Source of the DNA: Gp7-AA10 sp035636095
GTDB lineage: Bacteria > Acidobacteriota > Thermoanaerobaculia > Gp7-AA8
Assembly (NCBI GenBank): GCA_035636095.1
Contig: DASPZU010000006.1
Span: 1 to 55,619 of the forward strand
Direction: 5' to 3'
DNA length: 55,619 nt
Positions within the stretch are counted from its first letter, which is position 1. The number at the start of each line of letters is the position of its first letter. Under the pieces are notes generated by a model. The model had not been told where the DNA came from and searched no databases. It saw only the letters and a list, made by a program, of their open reading frames with translations. Positions 7,839 through 15,904 of the stretch are shown here, piece by piece. A program made the position numbers and the translations under genes.

Positions 7839-8653
7839 GGGCGACCATGCGAACGATTGGATACAGCGAATTTCAAGGCCTGCGGTTGCGCGGCGATCCA
7901 GCGCGCGATGCAGGGTTCAAGGTGGTTCGAACCGACGCCGAGCTTCACGAATACGAAGGCACTTCCGAGATCGCGCGGCGCGAGCTGGTGCACCGTCACA
8001 TGAGCAATGAAATCACGAGTCTCGACATCGCCGCGGATTGCCTTGCCGCATTTTCCGACACGCCATGGGAGTTGCGGATGGAGCTCGCGCGGCAATGCTG
8101 GGACGAAGCGCGTCACATCGCTCTTCTGCATCGCAGGCTTCAGGAACTCGGCGGCTTCAAGGGCGAGTTTCCGATTGCCGTCTTCGAGTGGAGTGTCACC
8201 TGTGCGATTGACAATCTCATCGGCCGTCTCGCCAGCCAGAACCGGACATTCGAAGGAGGGGCGATGGACGTGGTGGGAAATTTGATCAGCGAGTTGCGCA
8301 AGGCCGGCGATGACGCGACTGCCGACATCCTGGAAGGAATCCTGGCGGACGAGATTCAGCACGTCCGCTTCGGCAATCGATGGATTCGGCGTTGGGCTGA
8401 TGAAGATCGCCGAACGCTGCTCAAAGTTGCCATGGCCGTCCGCTTCGTCGAAACCGTGAACTCGGTGCTGCAGCCTTCGGCGGGCGTTCGCAACGAGGTC
8501 GGGAAGGTCTTCGACGCCGCCGAGACACGAGTGCCGATCGTGAATGTCCAGGATCGGAAGCTCGCCGAGTTCAGCGATGACGAGATTCATGAGATCTTGC
8601 GGCAGGCCGGATTCAAGACTCTCCTTCCGACGGCGGAGGCGGCGCGGGCATGA
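7835..8653 (+). CDS. ferritin-like DUF455-type protein, copy 1
   Basis: About 272 residues (GTG 7835 overlapping the previous stop; ATG 7847 is possible). Candidate metal ligands are Glu in HRHMSNEITS, Glu and His in CWDEARHI, and Glu and His in ADEIQHVRFGNRW, the E/ExxH pattern of ferritin-like di-iron four-helix bundles such as DUF455. The paralogue immediately downstream conserves all of these, with shared blocks PWELRM-x-x-ARQCWDE and IGRL-x-x-QNR-(T/S)-FE. A redox or oxygenase role on the peptide is inferred from context. The C-terminal 60 residues after the bundle differ between the two copies. Confidence 0.8.
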   Translation: MRATMRTIGYSEFQGLRLRGDPARDAGFKVVRTDAELHEYEGTSEIARRELVHRHMSNEITSLDIAADCLAAFSDTPWELRMELARQCWDEARHIALLHRRLQELGGFKGEFPIAVFEWSVTCAIDNLIGRLASQNRTFEGGAMDVVGNLISELRKAGDDATADILEGILADEIQHVRFGNRWIRRWADEDRRTLLKVAMAVRFVETVNSVLQPSAGVRNEVGKVFDAAETRVPIVNVQDRKLAEFSDDEIHEILRQAGFKTLLPTAEAARA

Positions 8654-9378
8654 CGGTCGACACGCGCTTTTTCGCCGCCGGGCCGGCGCGAGATGCTCGA
8701 TTCCGCGTTGGAGAAATCCGCGCTGAAATGGAGAATTTCGATGCTGCGCATCCGGAGGCGACGCGCGAATTCCTTCACCGGCAGATGAACGAAGAAATCA
8801 ACGGGATGGAGATTTCGGCGCGAAATCTCGCCGATTTCCCGGATGCTCCCTGGGAGTTGCGCATGGCAATGGCGCGGCAGTGTTGGGACGAGTCGCGTCA
8901 CATCGAAATGTTCCGGCGATGCTTTGAGGCCCGCGGGGGCCAAGTCGGTCAATACCCGGTCATGAACTTTCAATACCGGATTCTGATGAACATCGACACT
9001 CTCATCGGCCGGCTGACGGTGCAAAACCGGAGTTTCGAAGCGGCCGGCATCGATGCCATTCAGAACGAGATCCTCGAGACCGCTCGCAACGGAGGGCAGC
9101 ACGATCTGCTCGACCTTTTTGATGCGCAACTGGCTGACGAAGTCCAGCACGTTCGCTATGCGAATCGCTGGATCCCGCGTCTGCGAGAGCTCGGCGGCGC
9201 CCGATCTGTTCTGGACATCGCGCGCGCGACTGCGCAAGCTGCCGAAGCCTTGACGATCATCGCCGGCGATGCCCTCCTCACTTACCCGGTCGCCGAAGAC
9301 GTCCGACGCGAGGCCGGCTTTGACGACGCGGAGATCGCCACCGCCAAGGAGCTCGCCGCCTCTCCGCGGCCGACGTGA
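8650..9378 (+). CDS. ferritin-like DUF455-type protein, copy 2
   Basis: 242 residues, ATG overlapping the stop of copy 1 (ATGA). Conserves the presumed ligands: HRQMNEEING, CWDESRHIEMF and ADEVQHVRYANRW. Tandem duplication with copy 1 is evident from the blocks around PWELRMA and QNRSFEA. The two copies are diverged enough that a heterodimer or sequential action is possible. The stop codon overlaps the GTG start of the membrane protein that follows (GTGA). Confidence 0.8.
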   Translation: MTVDTRFFAAGPARDARFRVGEIRAEMENFDAAHPEATREFLHRQMNEEINGMEISARNLADFPDAPWELRMAMARQCWDESRHIEMFRRCFEARGGQVGQYPVMNFQYRILMNIDTLIGRLTVQNRSFEAAGIDAIQNEILETARNGGQHDLLDLFDAQLADEVQHVRYANRWIPRLRELGGARSVLDIARATAQAAEALTIIAGDALLTYPVAEDVRREAGFDDAEIATAKELAASPRPT

Positions 9379-10439
9379 GCGGCAGAACACAGTGGATTGA
9401 ATCGGCGGCGTACGACCTGCCGCTCATTTCGCTGGCACCTCTGCTGGGCCTGCTGATTGCGGCTCTCGCTTACGCGGTCGGCGAGAAGACGCTGCTGGCG
9501 GCCTTCTTCGTGGAAGCCAACTTCTTCGTGCTCGGGATGCCACATTACCTCTCGACTTACGTCTTCTATTTCGACGATGAGAACGTTCGATACCACAGCA
9601 CGCGCAAGTTCGCGTTTTATGGCGGTCCCCTCATCGTTCTGGCGGTTCTCACAGCGGCGATGGCGCTCCATCTGTTTCTGGTGGTCGCAGCGGCGGTGGC
9701 AGTGTGGAACGTCTTTCATGTCTCCCGTCAAAGTAGCGGCATCCTGGCCGTGTACCGACATCGCGCAGGCGGAAACCATCCGATCGAGAAGCTGCCCGCC
9801 ACCATCGGTCTTCTGGCGGCGAACAGTGCCATGTTTCTCATCAATGCCGCACAGCAGAATCTGCGAGGAATTCCTCGACTGATGGGACCACTCATTCAGA
9901 TGGGCGGCTTCGTTCTGCTGATCGTTGCCGGTGTGTTTTTGGGCCTTCTGGTCGTTCGCATGGGTCGGCGTGGTGCGGCAATGTCCGAGTGGATATTCCT
10001 TGTCTCGTCCGTGCTTCTTTTCGCGCCGTACCTGTTCATTCGCGATCTCACGCTCGCCACGACCGCGATGCTCTCCGGCCACTTCGTGCAGTATCTCGGG
10101 TTGGTTTGGCTCATTAACCATCGGAAGTATGCGCAGCGGGGCGCGTCGTTCCGCGAGCGGGCGCTCGCTGCCGTGTCTCAGAATGCCGCGACAGTACTCG
10201 CGACGGTAGCCGTCTTTGCCATCGTTCCACTGACACTTGACCGATTTGTGCATGCATTTCACCTGATGGCATTTCACGCCTGGTGGTTGAATGCCACTGT
10301 GCTGCTGCATTTTTATCTCGACGGCCTCTTCTGGGCATTTCGCGATCCTCATGTTCGCCGCTCGCTCGGTCCCTTCCTGATTCCGCAGCGGCAGTCGCGG
10401 GTTCCGTTCGAAACGAATCCGATTGTTGCGGCGTCATGA
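9375..10439 (+). CDS. His-rich multi-pass membrane protein of unknown function
   Basis: 354 residues with about eight hydrophobic segments, GTG start at 9375. Histidines recur at or near membrane segments: GMPHYLSTYVFYF, WNVFHVSRQSSGI, SGHFVQYLG, INHRKY, FHLMAFHAWW and LLHFYLDGLFWAFRDPHVR. Such placement recalls membrane-bound di-iron oxygenases or Brp/Blh-type proteins, but no diagnostic motif set matches, so I do not name it. It lies between the ferritin-like genes and the peptidase gene and is coupled to both by 4-base overlaps. It could be a membrane oxygenase or the export route, since no ABC transporter is present in the operon. Confidence 0.7.
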   Translation: MSGRTQWIESAAYDLPLISLAPLLGLLIAALAYAVGEKTLLAAFFVEANFFVLGMPHYLSTYVFYFDDENVRYHSTRKFAFYGGPLIVLAVLTAAMALHLFLVVAAAVAVWNVFHVSRQSSGILAVYRHRAGGNHPIEKLPATIGLLAANSAMFLINAAQQNLRGIPRLMGPLIQMGGFVLLIVAGVFLGLLVVRMGRRGAAMSEWIFLVSSVLLFAPYLFIRDLTLATTAMLSGHFVQYLGLVWLINHRKYAQRGASFRERALAAVSQNAATVLATVAVFAIVPLTLDRFVHAFHLMAFHAWWLNATVLLHFYLDGLFWAFRDPHVRRSLGPFLIPQRQSRVPFETNPIVAAS

Positions 10440-11014
10440 TCGCCCTCGATCCGGCGGTACTCGAAACGGTTGCAGAGTTGTGGCGCCGTCAGCGGCGCAC
10501 GATCGAAGCGCGATTCGAGGGCGCCAGCATGTGGCCCACCATCGAGCCGGGCGGCGCCGTCCGCATCGCGTGCGACGGCATCTTCGAGGTCGGCGACATC
10601 GTGCTCTTCACGTTCGAGGGTCGGGTTGTTCTGCATCGCGTTCTGGAAAAGATGGCTGCAGACCGGATCTGGACGATCGGAGACGCGAATCGCGTTCCTG
10701 ATTTTCCGGTACCCGCTTCGAAGGTGATCGGCCGGGTGATCGCTGTCGAGCAGGAAGGCGACTGGCGCGTGCCCGCGCGACTCACAGCTCGAAATACGCT
10801 GGCCGTCGCCCTCACGCGCCGCGCGTTCGCGCGGAGCGAGCGACAAGGCGTCAGGACAGTCAGTCTGCTGTGGTCGCTACATGCGCTTCGGGCGCGAGCT
10901 CGAGCTGCGTGGCGCCGCGTGGAGCGGGTTTTCGCTGGCGGAGATAGAGAAAAAGACCAATGCCCGTCAGCCAGAGCGACATCGACGCCCAATGGAGCGC
11001 CTCCGTCAAACTGA
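10436..11014 (+). CDS. S24/S26-type signal peptidase-like protein
   Basis: 192 residues from ATG 10436 (overlap ATGA). Contains FEGASMWPTIEPGG, the Ser box of signal peptidase I, and VVLHRVLEK followed by TIGDANRVPD, the His box and GDxN box seen in SipW/ER-type enzymes that use a Ser-His arrangement instead of Ser-Lys. No clear membrane anchor is visible. As the last gene of the operon, with no lasso-type B2 protease present, it is the best candidate for removing the leader. The Arg-rich tail overlaps the convergent gene at 10860 by 155 bases. Confidence 0.78.
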   Translation: MIALDPAVLETVAELWRRQRRTIEARFEGASMWPTIEPGGAVRIACDGIFEVGDIVLFTFEGRVVLHRVLEKMAADRIWTIGDANRVPDFPVPASKVIGRVIAVEQEGDWRVPARLTARNTLAVALTRRAFARSERQGVRTVSLLWSLHALRARARAAWRRVERVFAGGDREKDQCPSARATSTPNGAPPSN

Positions 11015-11594
11015 AGCCGAGGAGGTTGAACACTCGGTGATATTGAAACGCCCACACCAGCCCGAGGGCAGAGAAGAATAAGGCCGGGAGCGGCGACATG
11101 ATGCGGCGTGCATACATCGAGAGCACGAGCAGGACGCAACCGGCCGATATCAGTGTCGAGGAGGCCGCCGTCGCGCCGACGTCATACGCGACGAATGCCT
11201 CTGCGACAGTTCGGATCATCGCTTTATCGGCGGGAACCCTTGTGCTCATGAACGCGTGTCCGAGAAAGCTGGTCGACGTCGCGTGGATCAGGATCGACAG
11301 CGACGCAATGATGAAGCCGCCGCCCATTGACGCGCCGCCGAGCATCGCGATGGGGGAGCGAGGCGTGACGAACGGATAGAAAATCCCGATCATGGCCGCC
11401 AGCGCAAAACCGATCATCGCCATCTCGTGGATGCGCACCCACGACTTCATGATCATCGACGCTTCTCCCCATTTTTCCAGCCAATCCGTGCACGTGCCGA
11501 CCGGATGCAAGAGCGGCACGACGGCGATCAATGCCGCTGAAATCAAAAACAAAGGAAGGAGAAGATCGGAACGGTCCGGGGTGTCAGGCGACAT
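10860..11594 (-). CDS. multi-pass membrane protein, unknown
   Basis: 244 residues with about six hydrophobic segments and a short soluble C-terminus. Recognisable stretches are HPVGTCTDWLEKWGE, WVRIHEMAMIGFALAAMIG and QYHRVFNLLGFS. I do not recognise the family. It is the last gene of a four-gene minus-strand operon (formyltransferase, duplicated pair copy B, this gene); its start overlaps the stop of the HTTM-like gene by 11 bases. Its 3' end overlaps the peptidase gene by 155 bases in opposite orientation, so one of the two C-termini may be longer than needed. Confidence 0.65.
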   Translation of the reverse strand: MSPDTPDRSDLLLPLFLISAALIAVVPLLHPVGTCTDWLEKWGEASMIMKSWVRIHEMAMIGFALAAMIGIFYPFVTPRSPIAMLGGASMGGGFIIASLSILIHATSTSFLGHAFMSTRVPADKAMIRTVAEAFVAYDVGATAASSTLISAGCVLLVLSMYARRIMSPLPALFFSALGLVWAFQYHRVFNLLGFSLTEALHWASMSLWLTGIGLFLYLRQRKPAPRGATQLELAPEAHVATTAD

Positions 11595-12471
11595 TGAGGC
11601 TCCGTCGAGTTTGGATGCGTCGGTCGATGCTATCCCACGGCAAGTAGATCAGCAAACACGGCAGACCGAGAAAGACAATCCCCAGCACCAGTACGATTCC
11701 GATGTGCGCGAAGAAGACGAGTGGAACGAGGATCGCGGCCGCGGTTCGCGAGAACGGGACGAGGATGAAGGCAACCTCGGCAACCATGGTGATGATCGCG
11801 ATGCTCCAGCACGCCGCTGGGCTGGAGAAGACGCTGGAAGCTAGTGGCGGCGGTGTCTCCCACGTCAAACTGGTCGCTGCCATTCCGCGGATGTTCTCGG
11901 CGGATACCCACTGCAATCCCGCGGTGTGCAGTTTTGAAATCGCTGCGAAGAAGTAATTAAACGACAACAGAATCTGGATGAGCGCGAGCGGCCATCGAAA
12001 CTCGGGCGACCATTGGCCGCGGAGTTTCGGAGTCGCTGCAAAACCGAGGATGAGCAGGGCAAGGGTCGGTAAGGTCAACCCACTGAAATACGGACCCATC
12101 ACGTGCCAGATGATGTTTTCGAACGGCGCGAAGTGATACAGAAGAATTCCGCTCACCAGGCAGGCGACCCTCGGCGTGACTCCGATCATCGCGCTGATCA
12201 GCGCGAGATGTAAGAGAAGGTAGAGGCTTCGTTCCACGAAGACAGGCGCACCGAAAAGGAAATAACGCGTCGCCAGAAGACGGTCAACGCGGATCCAGAA
12301 CTCCGAAGGCCAACCGACGATGGTCGGCAAATCGGGACGCGAAAGAATGATCCACAGCGCGTTGGCCGCAACAATGAAGCGAACTCCGATCAGTCCCAAC
12401 GGCGAGGCCGGCCGAAACCAGAACCGGTCCCAGGCCGAAATGGCCTGACTATCGGCTGTCATATTGCGCAA
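11584..12471 (-). CDS. HTTM-like multi-pass membrane protein, copy B
   Basis: 295 residues, seven or eight hydrophobic segments, paralogous to the protein at 2346-3221. ATG 12462 is an alternative start nine bases in. Shared features include the N-terminal RF-x-VA-x-NALW-x-xLSRPDLP and the central (Y/N)YFF-x-x-x-x-KL. Compared with copy A it has an N-terminal extension of about 12 residues. It overlaps both neighbours, as expected for a coupled operon. Function unknown; membrane location is evident. Confidence 0.75.
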   Translation of the reverse strand: MRNMTADSQAISAWDRFWFRPASPLGLIGVRFIVAANALWIILSRPDLPTIVGWPSEFWIRVDRLLATRYFLFGAPVFVERSLYLLLHLALISAMIGVTPRVACLVSGILLYHFAPFENIIWHVMGPYFSGLTLPTLALLILGFAATPKLRGQWSPEFRWPLALIQILLSFNYFFAAISKLHTAGLQWVSAENIRGMAATSLTWETPPPLASSVFSSPAACWSIAIITMVAEVAFILVPFSRTAAAILVPLVFFAHIGIVLVLGIVFLGLPCLLIYLPWDSIDRRIQTRRSLNVA

Positions 12472-13087
12472 TCAACTTCCGTTTGAATTTCCTCGAATCC
12501 TCGAGTCTTTCGTAAGGCCGCCACGAATCCCGATAAACACGGATGGCGACAAAGGGCTGCGGTGAGGTCGCGGCCGTGCGGCGATAAATCCACCAATCCG
12601 ACGCGGTGAATGGTCCAAGAATCCGCTCATTTCCGATGCGCCTGCCGGCCACCCTCTCTCTGCGCGCCTCCTCAGCCTTCGAATAGAGAAAGCGCTCGGC
12701 GCGCCGTTTCCCCTGATCAGTCAATTGCGGGAAAATCTCGTTGAACCATTCCTGTAGGACCAGAGGGAACACCGGCGACCACGTCATCGGATCGAGATCC
12801 CATTCGCGTCCTGTCGCATCAACGCCCACCAACACGGTCTTTGTGTACTCCCACGAGCCGTTCCACACGCCACGCATGAGCGGATACGGCGAGAACGGCC
12901 AATCATCGCGTTGGAAGACTCCTACGAAAAAATTGAGAACCAAGAAATAGACGAGAAGAACGTTGATCCGTGCTCTTCGGGTCGGCCCGGCGGGAGTTCG
13001 CATCACCGAGACCCCCAGGAGCACGAAGAAGAGAAATGAGGCCAGGCGCAGCCCGTCGATCGAGTAGCGGAGGAGTTCGCGTGTCAA
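12449..13087 (-). CDS. membrane-anchored protein of unknown function, copy B
   Basis: 212 residues from a TTG that overlaps the formyltransferase stop (TTGA at 13084-13087). The frame is open further upstream but there it is antisense-like sequence inside the formyltransferase gene. It aligns with 1753-2349 through WPFSPYPLM, VGVDATGREW, DPMTWSPVFPLVLQEW and IRVYRDSWRPY. Two hydrophobic segments near the N-terminus are kept. The order unknown protein then HTTM-like protein is the same as in copy A, so the unit was duplicated as a pair. Confidence 0.75.
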   Translation of the reverse strand: MTRELLRYSIDGLRLASFLFFVLLGVSVMRTPAGPTRRARINVLLVYFLVLNFFVGVFQRDDWPFSPYPLMRGVWNGSWEYTKTVLVGVDATGREWDLDPMTWSPVFPLVLQEWFNEIFPQLTDQGKRRAERFLYSKAEEARRERVAGRRIGNERILGPFTASDWWIYRRTAATSPQPFVAIRVYRDSWRPYERLEDSRKFKRKLIAQYDSR

Positions 13088-14022
13088 GGACGAATCGACG
13101 CAGTATAACCGGCGGTCCTGGCACGCCGCGACCGAAGGCTTTCGGCGAGATTCGCGAAGCGCTGTTTGACAGTCGCCCGCTCGAGCTCGACATAACCGTC
13201 CCGCGCGTAAACTCGAATGCCCCCCTTGACCTTCTCGACGGCTCCCGGACGGCGACTGTGCGCCGTCATCGTCCAGAATCGGGCCATGCCGTGGGCCACC
13301 GGGAGAAGGTCTTGCCGGCGGGCGGACAGGCCGCGAAGAAAGTGCCACAGCCTCTCAGTATTCCATCGCACAAAGTCGATCTGCCACGCACCGCAGGCAG
13401 AGCCAGGGTCGGCGGTGGCCGCTTCTTCGTCCTGGGGTGTTCCCTCGATGCGCCGCCGACGCATCTCCAATGCACTATGCGCCAAAAGACGCGCGCCACG
13501 CTCGGACAGCTCCCGATAAAGATCAGTGACTGGAAATGCTCGGGGAAGCGGCACACGCTCCTGGGCGAGAATGGGTCCGCCATCCACTCGATCGGTCAGC
13601 CAGTGCACGGTAACTCCAGCGGAGTCGTCGTCATCGAAATACGTCCAAAAGAGAGGATCAGGCCCGCGGTGTCGCGGAAGAAGGGACGGGTGGACGTTCA
13701 ATGTGCCGAGTCGGGGGATCGAATAGATCGATTTGGGGATTAGCGATGGGAACGTCGCGACACAAAACAGGTCCGCGTTTACTTCCCGTAGCTGATCCTC
13801 AGTTCGAGCATCGCCAAAGCGCAACAGCGGCAGGTGATGGGCCTTCGACGCGCGCAGGAGAGCGCGATCGCGGCGCCGAAATCGTCCGAGCAGGCCCGCC
13901 GCGGGAGGAACGACGATGGTTGCGATTGCGCACGTGCCGTCGAGCGCGTGCAACGCCGCTAGCGACATCGGGCTGCCCGACCCGAACAGCACGACGCGCA
14001 GCGGGTTCGCCTTCTCACTCAT
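13084..14022 (-). CDS. formyltransferase-fold protein (methionyl-tRNA formyltransferase-like)
   Basis: 312 residues starting at the Met of MSEKANPLRVVLFGSG; upstream sequence overlaps the divergent gene. Catalytic signatures of 10-formyl-THF-dependent formyltransferases are present: TLNVHPSLLPRHRGPDP (Asn and His) and VTVHWLTDRVDGGPIL (Asp). The C-terminal domain is not the usual Fmt one, so a true tRNA formyltransferase is unlikely. Related enzymes formylate amino sugars. With a WecE-like aminotransferase at 20171 a sugar-nucleotide substrate is plausible, but it is co-transcribed with the duplicated membrane pair, so a lipid- or peptide-linked substrate cannot be excluded. Confidence 0.8.
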   Translation of the reverse strand: MSEKANPLRVVLFGSGSPMSLAALHALDGTCAIATIVVPPAAGLLGRFRRRDRALLRASKAHHLPLLRFGDARTEDQLREVNADLFCVATFPSLIPKSIYSIPRLGTLNVHPSLLPRHRGPDPLFWTYFDDDDSAGVTVHWLTDRVDGGPILAQERVPLPRAFPVTDLYRELSERGARLLAHSALEMRRRRIEGTPQDEEAATADPGSACGAWQIDFVRWNTERLWHFLRGLSARRQDLLPVAHGMARFWTMTAHSRRPGAVEKVKGGIRVYARDGYVELERATVKQRFANLAESLRSRRARTAGYTASIRP

Positions 14023-14059
14023 CCTGAACGCCGATGGTATTCTGCGGCTGGCGCAGCCG

Positions 14060-14902
14060 ATGAGCAACCATACGACCCTCGATGAGGCGGTTCGCCTCAT
14101 CGCGCAGCGGCTTCCGCTTCGCGGCTATTCGCGCGAGCAATGGGTCAGCACGTACACCAATCGTCATCTCGAAAGCTATCGTCACATCATCAGCACGATC
14201 GAGCGACATCTTCCGAAAGGGGCTGCCATTCTCGACTACGGTGCCGGAATGTGCGACAAGACCGTGCTGGCGCAGCTTCGCGGCTATACGTGCACGGCAG
14301 CGGATGATTTCCAAAACCCGCTTCACGCAGAGGCGGACTACTCGGAAGGCATTGTCGAGTTCGCGAAATCGTTCGGCGTGAATGTCTGCAGGGTCGATGG
14401 TTCGCTGCCCTTTCAGCGCGAGTCGTTCGACATGGTCATGCTGCACGACGTGATCGAACATTTGCATGACTCGCCGCGCGAGGTTCTGAATGACCTTGTC
14501 GAGCTGCTGCGCCCGCGCGGGTATCTGTTCATCACTGTGCCGAGCGCGGTGAATATTCGAAAGCGGTTGGATGTCCTCTTTGGGCGCACAAACCTGCCCC
14601 GGTATGACACTTTCTACTGGTACCCCGGGCCATGGAGGGGACATGTCCGCGAGTACACCCGCGGCGATCTGGAAGCACTATCGCGCTACCTGGACGTCGA
14701 TTGCGTCGAGCTGCACCCGTGTCACCATATGCTGAACGTCGTACCGCGCGGTCTCCGCATCGCGTATCGCGCGGTCACATTCGCGTTTCCATCGTGGCGT
14801 GACTCATGGTGCCTGGTGGCAAGGAAGCCGGAAAATTGGAAGCCGCACCGCGAGGTGCCGCCGGCTGTTCTCGAATCCATCCTCCAGCACCTGAACCGAT
14901 GA
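14060..14902 (+). CDS. class I SAM-dependent methyltransferase
   Basis: 280 residues from ATG 14060, the first Met after the divergent formyltransferase gene. Motif I is ILDYGAGMCDKTVL, motif II VCRVDGSLPF, then FDMVMLHDVIEHLHDSPREVL and LRPRGYLFITVPS. The layout matches Methyltransf_11/23 proteins that are common in surface-polysaccharide loci. Substrate unknown. It ends exactly where the convergent TPR protein ends (stops at 14900-14902 and 14903-14905). Confidence 0.82.
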   Translation: MSNHTTLDEAVRLIAQRLPLRGYSREQWVSTYTNRHLESYRHIISTIERHLPKGAAILDYGAGMCDKTVLAQLRGYTCTAADDFQNPLHAEADYSEGIVEFAKSFGVNVCRVDGSLPFQRESFDMVMLHDVIEHLHDSPREVLNDLVELLRPRGYLFITVPSAVNIRKRLDVLFGRTNLPRYDTFYWYPGPWRGHVREYTRGDLEALSRYLDVDCVELHPCHHMLNVVPRGLRIAYRAVTFAFPSWRDSWCLVARKPENWKPHREVPPAVLESILQHLNR

Positions 14903-15904
14903 TTACGGCGTACTTTCACATGGACGGCCGGCAACGGCGACCACGCTGACGCCGTCCAGATAGAACTCGGCGGGTCCGTCATACGACGAAATGCGCGTGT
15001 GATTGGCTGGACAGCTGCGGTTTGGCGCTCTGAGGAGCTCCCATTGGCCCGTCTGCGAGGAGACTGCGTCCATCTGTCCCATTCCGAGATCGCCGGATGA
15101 AATCATCACGCGTCCTTTGCGAACGAACACCCAGGTTGCCGTCTCGACGCGGTCCGGGCCATGCTTCGAAAGGCCCCAGCTCTGGAGGATTCCGCAGTAC
15201 GCGCAGTCCGTCGTAATTGCCAAAACGCCGCGCATCGAACCGCTCCGCGTGACCCGCGTCATGGTCGTGGTTGTGTGCCCTGGGCCATTGTTGAAAATGA
15301 ACCATCCCTCGGCGGCTGATTCCGTGCCCTTCCCCGATCCCAGAAATTCGCGTGTGGCGCCGATGGGCTTCGCTTTCGAGAAATCACCGTTGTCGACAAG
15401 GTTTCCGCGTGCGACGTGCTCTTTTTGAAGAAGCGCTTCGGCGTCCTGCCGGAGCAGTCCGTCTTCAATCGAATCGAGGTAAGCAGGGTTGAACGCCACC
15501 GCCGTTCGAACGTGCTCGCGCGCGGCGGCAAGCTCGTGCAGCCGCAATTCGACGAGCCCGAGCTGCAGATAGATTTCCGGCCGCCGGTCAACGCGCAATG
15601 CAGCGGCGTACATGTCGCGTGCGTCGCTGTAGAGACCGAGAAGCTGATCGTTCGCCGCGATGAGCATCAAAACATTTGTATCGGTCGGGCAGACCTCGAG
15701 ACAACGCTCCAGGGCGACCAGGTTGCGGCGAGCCATCGTCTTGCTGCGCGGGGAATCTTTCTGATCGAACGCCTGTAGCGTCAGCCGCTCGATGTCGAGC
15801 TGTTTGCTACTGCATTGCAACGGAAGCCAGCAATAGCGGTACATGAGCAGTAGACCGGCCGCGACAACCACGACGATGGAAAGCGCGAGGCGAAGGTCTT
15901 TCAC
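14903..15904 (-). CDS. membrane-anchored TPR protein with C-terminal jelly-roll-like domain
   Basis: 333 residues if translation starts at GTG 15904, which overlaps the stop of the upstream polymerase gene (GTGA); ATG 15931 is the alternative. One N-terminal membrane segment (ALSIVVVVAAGLLLMY) is followed by TPR-like helices (roughly residues 50-160, e.g. EIYLQLGLVELRLHELAAA) and a beta-rich domain beginning NLVDNGDFSKAKP and ending FYLDGVSVVAV, a pattern of carbohydrate-binding-like jelly rolls. Similar NG-x-F and D-x-V elements recur in the giant protein at 21292. With the polymerase it may act in polysaccharide assembly or length control. Confidence 0.75.
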   Translation of the reverse strand: MKDLRLALSIVVVVAAGLLLMYRYCWLPLQCSSKQLDIERLTLQAFDQKDSPRSKTMARRNLVALERCLEVCPTDTNVLMLIAANDQLLGLYSDARDMYAAALRVDRRPEIYLQLGLVELRLHELAAAREHVRTAVAFNPAYLDSIEDGLLRQDAEALLQKEHVARGNLVDNGDFSKAKPIGATREFLGSGKGTESAAEGWFIFNNGPGHTTTTMTRVTRSGSMRGVLAITTDCAYCGILQSWGLSKHGPDRVETATWVFVRKGRVMISSGDLGMGQMDAVSSQTGQWELLRAPNRSCPANHTRISSYDGPAEFYLDGVSVVAVAGRPCESTP

